DNA of 64,000 nt from Helicostylum pulchrum (taxonomy: Eukaryota > Mucoromycota > Mucoromycetes > Mucorales > Mucoraceae): the NCBI GenBank assembly GCA_025677825.1, contig JAIXMO010000017.1:310001-374000 (forward strand). The letters are read 5' to 3'. The notes beneath the pieces were generated by a model that saw only the letters and a list, made by a program, of their open reading frames with translations, searched no databases and was not told where the DNA came from. The position numbers and the translations under genes are program-made. This document shows, piece after piece, positions 33,637-46,761 of this stretch (positions are counted from its first letter, which is position 1; each line of letters begins with the position of its first letter).

Positions 33637-35603
33637 TTAGTTATGTGCTGCTGTAATTCGTTTCCATAGTGTTTCAACTAGTAATGCATGGCGTCGTCTT
33701 ATGCTCTCTTCATCTTCCATCTTCATATTTTGAACCAGTCCGACAAGGTCAGCGTAAGGACACTTTACATCCTCTTCTTCAAATGAATCGTACTCGTCGT
33801 CATCTTCATCGCTGTTATTGTCTTCAGACGCATCATCTTTTTCATTGTCTCTAGACTCATCATTATCGACATTTTCTTCTTTCTTTTCTCTTTGTTCAGT
33901 GTCAGTAGTTTCCAAATCGTGTTTCTTTGTGTACTTTAAATTATTGGGAGAAGAAAAGACATTGATCATGTGAACTAACTCTTTTTTATCATTAAAAGTG
34001 GAGGTATAATTGCTCAAAATGGGTTCAACAGTATCTGATTCGACGTCCATTTTTGAAGTTTCAAATACCATATTTGGCTCTACTGATTGTTGTTCAAACT
34101 TGACAGATTGATCGAAATCAATAGCATCAGAGGGTGTATAATAGTCCAAGTCTGTTTGTTGTTGCTGTAAAGGTCTTGGTGGTAAAGGAGGAGGAGCAGC
34201 GTTTCTGTATGAGGTATTTGTTGAAATATAACCTGGGGACCAAAATTGAGCCTTCAAGCTTTTATCGTATGATACAGGGGAAGAGTAGTTTTGTTCGTAT
34301 AGTGGTGGTGTATTGGCAAAAGAAGATTCACTAGCAGTTTGTTTACTGTGAGGAGATACATCAGACGAGGTCCAAACATGGTTATCGTTTAATTTGGGAT
34401 ATAGATCATAGTCTTCAGCTGAGAGTAAAGTATCTTGTGGTGTCAAAATGGCTTCCGTGACTGAAGGTCTACTAGAGGTTAATATATTGGGATAAATATT
34501 GTCATCAGTTTGAATACTAGCGGATAGTTGTTCAAGCCAATTCTGTAATGTTGGAATTGCATCTGGTTCACAAGGTAAAGACCAATTTGAATGATTAGCA
34601 TATTGAATTATAGGTGCAATTGAATCAAGTCTATCCATCATTTCTAATAATAATAAAAAAATTAGGATGTTAAATTTCTCTTGGTATACAATGTATATTG
34701 CCAAGACTTCTAAAAAAAAAAAAGGTACCAGTATCATAGTTTGGAGTTAAGGATTGATTTTGTAATACATCATCTATAAAGTCTTGTAAAGGATCTTGTA
34801 AATAGCCGTTACTAAAGTAAGTTTGTTCAGGATCATCATCCATCTTCTTTTGGTCAACAGAAGACAAACTATCGCCAAACGAAAAACTTGGGCTACATGA
34901 CGATAAATCCGACGTTATCTCTGAAATATCTACAAAAAAAAAAAAAAAAAAAAAAAATGTATAAGAGTTAAAACCCTGTTTTTTTTAAGCATTTCTTGGT
35001 AGAAAACCTTTATTAATCTGAGTCGGTCGTGTATTATTTGCCAAGTTAACTGTAATGTTTGTAGTGGGTTTTCTTCTTCTGCGTACGGGTTTGTAACCAG
35101 GTTGGTTACTAAGTAACGAAGCTTTTATATACATATACATGTATATATTAGAATATTATTATGCGATATCAAAAATATGTAATTTACCTTGGTGTTCTGC
35201 GGTATGGATTCTTTCGTGCTTTTTTAAATCTTGTGGTCTTTTAAACCCTTTACTACAAAGCTATAAAGGGACAATTATAAATAGTTTCATTGTTTCATAT
35301 CCAAATAGCAACTACTTACTGTACACTGGTGAGCTATATATAAAATAGAGTTAGTAAGAATGAACAATAATAGTTTCTCTCTTTTTCTTTACGTTTTAAA
35401 GGTAAGTGAACTCGTAAATGACTTGCGAGATGATCTCTTTTTGCAGCAATAGTTCCACAATCATTCCACTGGCATTGTAAGCACAAGTTGTTGGTTGCTT
35501 TTCTACCAATGTGGTCATCTGATAAGTGGTTAAAAAGATCTTCGGGATCGTTGAATTCTTGCTGGCAAGTAAGCCAACGGCAAGGAAAATTAGTTCGAGG
35601 CAT
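33637..35603 (-). CDS. RIM101: Rim101/PacC-type pH-response zinc-finger factor
   Basis: Six exons (35603-35393, 35333-35320, 35260-35188, 35121-35008, 34929-34729, 34643-33637) encode 539 residues. Three C2H2 fingers lie at residues 8-98. Finger 1 is [24 protein letters not shown]. Finger 2 spans [12 protein letters not shown] through [12 protein letters not shown]. Finger 3 spans [22 protein letters not shown]. The order, spacing and the [12 protein letters not shown] linker are those of PacC/Rim101, which activates alkaline-pH genes after proteolytic trimming. Exon 2 is a 14-nt micro-exon encoding the start of finger 3. Exon 4 carries a basic RRRRK signal. The remainder is polar and acidic (a [11 protein letters not shown] region), ending in a conserved-looking helix ([21 protein letters not shown]) that may be the inhibitory or processing tail. 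Confidence 0.92.
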
Positions 35604-35827
35604 AGTCTTTTTTTTTATGAGGTTAAAAAAGAGAGAGAAAGTAAAAAAGCGAAAGCTTATTTTTTTTAAAAAAGGGAGAAGAGAATATTTATTAAACTCC
35701 GTAATGTGCCTCTTCCCCCCCACTTTATGGCTCGCTTGTGATTATAGCAATTATATGCATAAAGTTGCAAATATAACAGTGGCGATTATCTCTTTATTTA
35801 TTTTTTTCAGTAGTAGGGTATGGGATT

Positions 35828-38279
35828 CTATTGTTGTTTTTTCAGGTTTACAGTTACAACATTTTCCATGAAATGAATGAATCGCTTTCCATAAGCAATA
35901 GGATTAATAGCGGATATAGTGGTCTATACACATAAGTTAGTAAAAGAAAGGGTTACAATTATGCTATGCTTTAGTTACCTTGTTTTGCGTAAAACTTTTA
36001 AATAAATGTTCAGTCTTCTTCATAAAGTTATAAGGTGTCAATATATCAATGACGCCTAAAAAATACAATTTATCGGTAGCTTGATCTATTTCATCTGTTG
36101 AAATAAAGCCACCGTCTTCCGAGTAAAAAACACAGTATTTACGCCTATTATAATAGGGGGTTTTTTTTTAAAAAAAAGGAAAAATAGACAATCATACGAT
36201 TTTTTAAACTTACTCGTCAGAGGGGGATTCGGGTAATTGGGATGAATCCAATTGAACAGGGTTAGCAAACTTAATTGCCTTTCTAACAATATCTGCTCTA
36301 CTTTCTCTCTTGTTTCTTGATATTGATCTTTCCATTTCTTTGGTATGGGGCTATATATATACACATATATATTTCATTAGCATATAAACTTTTATTTAAG
36401 CTTTTTCTTTTTCTTTTCTTTTTTACCGTAACAACGTGCAAATTATTATCTCGAATACCTTCTGTATTTCCTTTTAATATATCATGAAATCCAATCAATA
36501 AACTATAATCCATAATATTTAAACTTGCAAGCAGCTTTTTTTTTTTTTTTTTTTGCTTGTTAATAACAATAATATATTCGCTAGTTTGTAACTGCTTACT
36601 TTAACATCAATATGTAATTGATTGATAAACATGGTTCTTTTCATTGAACCAAACTCTAATTTTCGCTCCCTATCCGCCCAATTCAGGTCTTTTAATACAG
36701 CATGTGGATTCCTAGCAATTTCCTCTTCAGAAGTAAGTCGTCCAAACGTAGATCCCTTTAAATCATAGGTTTCGTGTACATCCTTGTTACTTGGAAATAC
36801 ATTACCCATAACAACAAAATGTATTTTTCTACCGTGAGGTAACTTGATACGATGCAAACCATAAAATCTACATAACAGCGTATTTGGATTATTGGATACA
36901 TGCTAAGGTGTAATAGCAGTTTAGTAACTTGACATATCAAAAAAGATGAATATGGAGCTCTTACCTCGCAATACTGCTTTAATATTTTACGCATAAATTT
37001 ATGTTCTGTATGATGAATAGTTTTGATAATAAATCGATAATCACGAGAATAGTAAAAGAAACTTCCACTTTTACCGGGCGAACCCAACTCGGATAGAATG
37101 TACTTGTTTGTTAAAGACATCATATAGTCAGCTGCATCAATGTGAAATTTTTCTCGTAGCCGTCTAAATACCCAAGGAGCATAATCCTTGAATTTGAAAT
37201 CATATTTTACACCTGGTGTCAATTCGTTACCAGTACTATAAATTATATATAAAAAGAAATGAGTACGTGTGTTTTTTTTGCTGTTAAAAAAGTAAACATT
37301 TACACGTCAAAGACTAGTTTATGTGCTGCCTTGAAATCATCTTCGGTTAATTCCTTTTGGATTTTAGCAGATACTCGACCAACCTATTGATAACAAATTA
37401 GGTTCCTCCCTATATATTACATATGTAAACACGTTTTTTTCTTCTTTTTTTTACACTTACTGCAATTCGTATTCCCGTCAACATATCGTACCTTTTTTTT
37501 TTTTTTGGTTATACGCGCACAAATAAATAAACAGAAGATTATAAATTATTACTATTGTTTACTTACATGAGATGATAATTTCTATGGCCTTCAGATACTC
37601 TTGTACCAATCATGACTCTTTCATCATCTTCTTCTTCATATCTTTGATCTAATATGATTTCACCTTGCTCAGAGTAACTCATGTTTCTTCTAGAAACACG
37701 ACGAGCTTGTCTTCTTGCTGTAATTTCTGCTTCTAGCGCAGCTTGTTCTTCAGGATCTAAATTACCTAAATCAGGTGTAGTGATACGACGTCTATGTTTT
37801 TTAGTGTTGTTTAAAGAAATGGTAGAAGAAGAAAGCGGTCTATCTAAAGTATGTCTTGGTGTGGGATAACAGGTAAGCGGTAAAGGACTGGACTGAGTAG
37901 TTTCTAGTGGAAATAAAGTGATCGGTTCTTCTATGATCGAAGCAGGTCTTGTTGTATCATAATTTACTGTGTTGGGGCAAATGGTACTGTCTAAGCCAGT
38001 CGAATGAATAGAGGGCCCCATATCCTTTCTTTGCTCTTCAAGATCTATTATTCTCTTTAGCGAAGATTCAGAAATTTGTTCTACAGTTTCAGAATCTACA
38101 ATGCCAGACATACTTTGTTGCTTTGCAGTAGGCATGGAAGAGATGGAATTCTTTTTCAATTGTTGAAAAAGACTTGTTGTACTATTATTTGTGGAGGGGA
38201 TGAAGCTCAGCATTTTAGGAGAAGACGGTTGAGGAGAGGAGGTTATTGAAGGAGTTGCAATCACTGAAATAGTACTCAT
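35828..38279 (-). CDS. MSS4: Phosphatidylinositol-4-phosphate 5-kinase (Mss4/Its3-like)
   Basis: Nine exons (38279-37567, 37491-37461, 37383-37304, 37235-36965, 36902-36600, 36534-36427, 36350-36214, 36144-35979, 35923-35828) encode 634 residues. Exon 1 is a Ser/Thr-rich regulatory region. The kinase begins with [17 protein letters not shown] and continues through [41 protein letters not shown] (ATP-binding Lys), [20 protein letters not shown] and [16 protein letters not shown] (catalytic Asp). It then runs to [41 protein letters not shown] and [14 protein letters not shown]. It makes PI(4,5)P2 at the plasma membrane, controlling actin, endocytosis and the cell wall. The intron before SLNIMDY ends in a long A run instead of a pyrimidine tract. 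SLM1, a PI(4,5)P2 effector, lies 3.5 kb away. Confidence 0.93.
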
Positions 38280-38808
38280 TTGGTTATTTTTTAAACTACT
38301 GGTAAAACAAAAAACAAAAAAATAGAGAGAGAAATACAGAAAAAGTGCTTCCTTTGTGCGTGTGTAATTGTTTTATTCGGAGCAACAATGAAAACTATCA
38401 TAGTAATACAGTTTATAGCCTCTTTTTTTTTCAGCCTAAAAAAAAATATAAAGAAATAGAGGTATTTGATCATCTTCTTATTGTTTATCGTCATATGGTT
38501 CATTATCTATTCAATAAACAATATGACGCAATAAGTTCATGAGAAAGTTGTCGCTCTTTAAGGGGGGCACTCGAAGCAATTCCCCCCCTTTTTTTTATAA
38601 ATAGCGATTGTTACACCAGAACGAAAACCCATATTTCTTGTACGCATAAACATCCAGGCTCTCAATCTTACTGCTCCTATTTTATGTAGATCAAGCATTA
38701 AAGAACAAAAACACACACATACACACACACACACACAAAGAAAATAGCATATTTTATTTTCTTTATATATATATTAAAAAAAAAAGACTGATCCAAATTA
38801 TATGTATA
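38280..38808. other. PIP5-kinase promoter region
   Basis: Upstream of the PIP5-kinase and past the stop of the next minus-strand gene. It contains a C-run/T-run at 38582-38596 followed by TATAAATA, and an (AC)n repeat. No gene is seen. Confidence 0.5.
38711..38737 (+). repeat. (AC)n microsatellite
   Basis: About 13 AC units with a single T interruption, in the spacer between two minus-strand genes. Confidence 0.85.
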
Positions 38809-39591
38809 TTACTTGTTAGTGATATGACCATTTTCTTCTTCACGCCTATTCAATTCGGCTCTGACTCTTGCTAACCTTTCTACAGTCTTGAAGGTCTTTT
38901 CGATTGTTAAAAGCAACTCCTTTTTATTTTCAGCGAATTCCGACTCAAAGCAATTTTGAAGAGTAGTTTGACCACCACTACTAAAAGAGTGTACATTTAA
39001 TTTAGCTTCCAGCTCCAACCACCTTTTTTCAAACACTGACTTCATTATGCAATAATTACTTTCATACGCCTCCAAACTAACATAGGTATGTAAACTATGC
39101 TTGGTTTTGATAAACGCAACATTTTTTGCTTCCAAATACCAAGCACATCTTGTAATTCCCTCTTCACCTCTATTCTGACACGAGAAATAAAACGGGAACT
39201 CATCACATAACTTAACCTCATTTTGGCAAAAGCAATTTGGTAGCATAAACGGTGTAATTCTACTAAAGTTGTTTTCCAAGTTGAACACTGTTTGATACGT
39301 AAAGTTGTATAACGGACAACCACGAAGCTCAGAATAGTGAGATGAGATGCGGGATCCGCTTTGCATTTGCTGTTTCAGTTTGAGCCAAGAAAGTTCATGT
39401 ACGTGAAATCCACAGGCGTATTTGACTTGGTAGTTGTCTTGCTTGATATTTCCATAACTTGCACACTCGAGAATAGGTCCGTACTCCAATGTATAGTTGC
39501 GGTGAGCTGACTTGTTACAGTAGCATCGAACTGGATTTGATGATAGAAACTCGAGTTGGCTAATAGTAAGTAGAATATGCCGTACCAACAT
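38809..39591 (-). CDS. Protein with two GRF-like zinc modules and a coiled coil
   Basis: Single exon, 260 residues. Two cysteine modules share the plan CxC ... C ... C. Module 1 has Cys23, Cys25, Cys43 and Cys60. Module 2 has Cys120, Cys122, Cys138 and Cys149, followed by AWYLEAKN. The second module (CFCQNE ... YFSCQNRGE ... RCAWY) resembles a GRF zinc finger, a nucleic-acid-binding ribbon that ends in C-x-[FW]-x-W. From residue about 185 onward the protein is charged and helical (ENKKELLLTIEKTFKTVERLARVRAELNRREEEN), a likely coiled coil. No named orthologue is recognised. A role in nucleic-acid binding is an inference from the module. The gene is flanked by the PIP5-kinase and a (GA)n tract just upstream of its start. 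Confidence 0.7.
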   Translation of the reverse strand: MLVRHILLTISQLEFLSSNPVRCYCNKSAHRNYTLEYGPILECASYGNIKQDNYQVKYACGFHVHELSWLKLKQQMQSGSRISSHYSELRGCPLYNFTYQTVFNLENNFSRITPFMLPNCFCQNEVKLCDEFPFYFSCQNRGEEGITRCAWYLEAKNVAFIKTKHSLHTYVSLEAYESNYCIMKSVFEKRWLELEAKLNVHSFSSGGQTTLQNCFESEFAENKKELLLTIEKTFKTVERLARVRAELNRREEENGHITNK

Positions 39592-39624
39592 TTTTGCAGA
39601 GTGAAAGAAAAGTAAGATAATGAA

Positions 39625-39627
<3 letters not shown>

Positions 39628-39662
<35 letters not shown>
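39628..39662 (+). repeat. (GA)n microsatellite
   Basis: About 17 GA units, 37 bp upstream of the start codon of the minus-strand zinc-module gene. It therefore lies in its promoter or leader as a CT tract. Confidence 0.9.
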
Positions 39663-39665
<3 letters not shown>

Positions 39666-39769
39666 TGCATTTTATATGATAAATTAAAAAATTGAAATCA
39701 TATTTGATCGTGGTATATTAATAAAAAGTAATAATTTTTTTTATTGGCGTGTCATATAATAAATCAGCG

Positions 39770-41716
39770 TTACTTATTTGACATAAATGATTGCCACTTG
39801 GAACTGACGGCAGCAATCACATCGTTCTTCAAACTGGCAATACTCTGTACTAATTCCAAATGACGATTCTTCAATTGATTATTCTCCTCATTGGCTTGAG
39901 ACAATTGCAGGTTAAATTCAGTAAACAACGCTTGCTTTTTTGCCTTTGCCTCTGCTTCTACTTCAGATAACCGTAAATTGAATTCCTTTTGCATATGATG
40001 TTGAACCTTTCTTTGTTTCGATTCAAACTCTCGTTGTTCCTTCGTCTTTACTTCAAGTGCAGTTTCTAATTCTCTAATCGTGTACTTGTACTCTTCCGCT
40101 GCCAATTTTGATTGTTCCTTGATCACCTTTTCAATGTTTCTCAAGTTGTGATTTTCCGCCTCCTTTGCTTGTAAAGCCTCTTTTGTCGATTGTAATTCAA
40201 ATCTAGTAGCATCGTATACTTTTTTCGTTTGATATACTCCGTTGCGATCATAATTCATTTGTAAATCGTTATCCATTTGCTCCATGCTTCGAATAAGTGT
40301 CGCCACATGTTTTTCTGAGCTTATTGGTACATTGGTTTGCGGCCTATTACAGATACCAGTGGCATGGCTTGCATAGTCTAATGTACTTCGGATTTCTTCT
40401 AATGTTTGTTGTTCAGGAGAGACTGTGGCGATTATGTAGGTTTTCGTGTGACCCCCTAATGAATCCTTTAATAATCGTGTTAATTTACTCTCTCTGTATG
40501 GTATATGTGGTGTCTTGTCGACTAATGAATTAATAACTCTTCCTAATGTTAATAAACTACGGTTGATGTTGGCTGCCTCTCTTGCTCTTAATTGTTCTGA
40601 TCCTGAACTTCGACTATTCTCTGATCCTGCTAAATCGACTAAATTTAACTTTCCTACTCTAAACGTTTTTTCTCCATTTGCTGCTGCTTCGCGTAAATAA
40701 ACTGTGATTGTAAAAATGCTGTGTGACCGACTATAAACAAAAATGTTAATAAATTGTATATGCATACGTATAGAAATCAAAATAATAACTTTTTTTTTTA
40801 CCTAGACTTATCATTAATATTGGTAGAGGCAGTCATTCTCTTTTTAACACCGGATTTCATCATCTCCAAACCTCTTTCAACAGAAGTAATAGCATGCTCT
40901 TTAATGCCTTGTACAACAACGCCAGTACCATCTTCAAATATATTTAATGGTTTAGGCTCATCAGAGAAACATAACAAATCGCGTAACTCTTCATTATATA
41001 ATTCCAACATGGATACCATGACATGATTTTCAGGATCTCGGTTCTTTAGTTCTAGAAATAACTGTCTGATCGTACGAGGAATAATGCCTGCATTTCTTCC
41101 GTGTCCACCTTCATCTTCACTCAAGTCACCTTCCATCGTATATCTAAAACATGTTGTATATATTAGTTTTATATCTTTTTTTTTTAAATAAATGTTTTTA
41201 CGTTTTTCCGGTTCCTGTTTGTCCATAAGCAAATATAGTGCAACTGTAACTATATATGTGTGTTATTATGGGTTTCTAAGAGTATTAAAAAAGTGTTGTC
41301 AAAATAAGTTACCCTTTTAACACTTCTTTCAATACTGGATCAGCAACAGCTTCGTATATTTTTTCCTGTGTAGCATACTGATCAAAGACACGGTCAAAGC
41401 TGTAAATCGTATTATTTGTCTTTAGCAATATTTTAGTGTCTGGTGCATTCGATACCGGTTCAAGAGTACTCGGTGTGCCTTTTATATTGTTATTTGCTCT
41501 AAATTAAGATGGGAAGGGGATTTATGTTATCTAATTGCTCCTCCCTCAAGATAAAAAAAAAATTATAACATACTTGCAACGTAGCATAACTTTAATCTTG
41601 GAGCCAGTTTCCGTACTAACTTTTTTCAATGATTTTACATTCATTGAAGCTCTACGCTTTTTTTGTACAGATGCATTTTCCGATGTAACAAGTACTCTCT
41701 TTCGACTTTGAAGCAT
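39770..41716 (-). CDS. Kinesin-5 (BimC/Eg5-type) motor, short form
   Basis: Five exons (41716-41574, 41498-41313, 41249-41202, 41143-40802, 40730-39770) encode 559 residues. The motor holds IKVMLRCK, the P-loop GQTGTGKT with [31 protein letters not shown], switch [15 protein letters not shown] and switch [10 protein letters not shown]. It also has [15 protein letters not shown] and [22 protein letters not shown] and IIPR are kinesin-5 marks. After the motor only about 170 residues of coiled coil remain ([13 protein letters not shown] to [13 protein letters not shown]). Kinesin-5 proteins are usually about 1000 residues, with a tetramer domain and a BimC box with a CDK site, both missing here. 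The normal stop after FMSNK is followed by intergenic sequence, so this is a truncated paralogue rather than an annotation break. SLM1 ends 60 bp upstream. Confidence 0.88.
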
Positions 41717-41776
41717 GGTTGATGATATAAAAAAAAAATTAAAGAAAAAAAAAAATGGGTTCAAATTAAATTTTTA

Positions 41777-43057
41777 TTATTTGGCTAAGCCAGTCACGCA
41801 CGCAGTGTGTAGCGTGTAGCCAGACAGCAATTTGCACCATGTTGCCATTTCCTCTGATGAAGAGGTACGAAACACATATGATTTATCACGCTGTAATACA
41901 GATCCAGAACGTTGTATTTCGAACCAAGCATCTTTTGATTGTAATAGATTGCATTTTGGTAAATAAATCGAATACTCTGGTGCCATCTTGTCATTTAATT
42001 TAAACTGGTGCAAGAACCCAGCTGCATATATACAAAAACATTTGTTATGCTAAATATTTTTAAAATTAAAAAAAAAAAAAAAAAAAAAAACTTACATTGG
42101 GTAAGTACAAAAAATCGTTCCGAGTACTTGCTGAGAACCCCAATTTTACGCTCTAATTGACCTTTATGAACTGTCATGACAAGTGGGTCGTTTTTACAAG
42201 GATAGTTTATATTCAAGTATTGCTTTAACGGATTTGCTTCGTCTACTAAATCTTTCTGATTGAGGCTGACGAACGTATCCCAACTATTGTTTGCCGTGTG
42301 GTTTAATATCTGGATCGATTGTTCAGTACATACACCAGGTTTATTAAAACATGTTTTTATTGCGTTTTGCACTGATACTAGTAACTGATTCTCGAAAGTA
42401 AGTATCGTCTTTTGTATTGGTACCATTAATTTTCGTAGTCTATTTTCTTCATCTACTTCTCTCTTCAATTGTCTTAGTAAGACTATATATATTTACGAAA
42501 AAGTTAATTATTTTTTTTTAAAAAAAAAAAGTACACACATAATATGCATATATGTACTTACATAGATTAACTAGCCAAGGATCATTTGTCACCTGAGCAC
42601 CATTTTCTATTGTACCACGAGCATCTTTACAAGTCTTTGCTAACTGAGCCATAAAACTTGCTGTAACCTCTGCTCGTCTTAAAAACTCTCCTAACCCTAA
42701 CCCAAACTGATTTTTTAAACTCTTGATATTATAATTGCACTGTTTTTTAAACTGTTCTAAACTAGGCAAATGTTCATTTTGTATAGCTTGCGCAAGTTTT
42801 TTCTCCTGTAACGCCAAGTCTGTTGTGAAACTATATAAAGTGGCCTGAATATCGTTGACCGATTTATTGCTGCTGGATTTACTGCTGGTGGTGTCTGAAA
42901 GTAACTGATATGTTCGTTTGGATTGACTGCAAAGTCTTTCAATTTCACTTAGCCACGATATAAACAGTATGATAAATTTGTACCATGATTCGTAGCGTTT
43001 GATAATAACGTCTGCTTTGTTTAAGTTACGTAGTTTTTTATCCAATTTTATAGGTCC

Positions 43058-43092
<35 letters not shown>

Positions 43093-43405
43093 CATTCATG
43101 GGTTTGCTTTTATTGCTTACTTTAGATGCGGAAAGGCTAGGAGTTGAGTGTGTGGTAGAGGGTGTGGGTGAATAAAATAGATGGTTGTCGGCAAGACGAC
43201 TAGTAGACAAGCCATATAAAGGTGTAGGTTTTTTTCCCAGTTTTTCATCTGCAGAGAGATATACGCGTTGTCTTTCCTTCTCCTCTTCCTCTTCTTTTTC
43301 TTCTTGGTCGTCTATCATATCCAATAGTTCAGCAGGTGGTATTATATCAAAATGTTCAATAAACCTACTTTGAGGTCTAGCAGTAATATTTTCCTTTTGT
43401 GACAT
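41777..43405 (-). CDS. SLM1: Slm1-type F-BAR-like/PH domain protein (TORC2 effector)
   Basis: Exons 43405-42562, 42482-42096 and 42021-41777 encode 491 residues. An acidic, low-complexity N-terminus with an 11-Thr run is followed by the helical Slm1 membrane domain (VIIKRYESWYKFIILFISWLSEIERL through ANPLKQYLNIN). A C-terminal PH domain runs from about residue 375 to 480 (HKGQLERKIGVLSKYSERFFVLTQSGFLHQF ... AWFEIQRSG ... FRTSSSEEMATWCKLL). Slm1/2 bind PI(4,5)P2 at eisosomes and recruit or are phosphorylated by TORC2. The gene sits between a kinesin-5 and CDC48 in a minus-strand run. The pathway link to the nearby PIP5-kinase is known biology; physical linkage may be chance. Confidence 0.85.
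43054..43090 (+). repeat. (AGT)n trinucleotide repeat in coding sequence
   Basis: About 12 AGT units (ACT on the coding strand) encode a polythreonine run near residue 110 of the Slm1-type protein. The codons are nearly uniform, so the tract is likely length-variable. Confidence 0.85.
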
Positions 43406-43666
43406 GATACGAATTTATATATAAAAAGAAAAAGAAGAAAGAATATATACTACAATTTAAAAACTTGAGGCTAAATATTTGTAATTCGTGTATCACCGTA
43501 TCAGATTATCAGATTTTTTTTCCGTAGAATAACATATGATAGTTGTATATATTATTTAATTTTTTTTTTATATTTATTTTAATATATTTAACAATCCATT
43601 AAGAAAAAAAAGAGAAAAAACAGATTTTTTTGAAGCAAAAGAGAGAGAAAAAAAAATAGAGATAAT

Positions 43667-46402
<2,736 letters not shown>

Positions 46403-46761
46403 TTTGTTTTAAGAAATAAAAAAGAGTAATGAAAAAAAAAAGACTTTTTTAAAAAACCTTTCCTTTTTATCACGACACGTAAGGCAAACTTGATTCCACG
46501 TCATCAGGGATTTTTTTCTATTTTTTTCCTTTTCAGCACAAGCATTCTCATTGGGTATGGCATTCCCCAAAGTATGATATACGCCGCAGTAGCTCCCTGT
46601 GTGCTTCTCCTCTTTAAACAGCCAGTCTTTTTTTATTTATATATTTCTTAGTAACTACCAATGTATTTATTATAACGCTTTTTTTTTCAACTGTCTGTGC
46701 GTTAAGATACGTATTATTTTCAAAAAAAAAAATGTGTGTAAAAAAAGAAGGGGGAATTCTA
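46403..46761. other. CDC48 promoter region
   Basis: Lies between the CDC48 start and the stop of the next minus-strand gene. It contains T-runs and a TATTTATATA stretch near 46635. No specific factor site is claimed. Confidence 0.5.
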
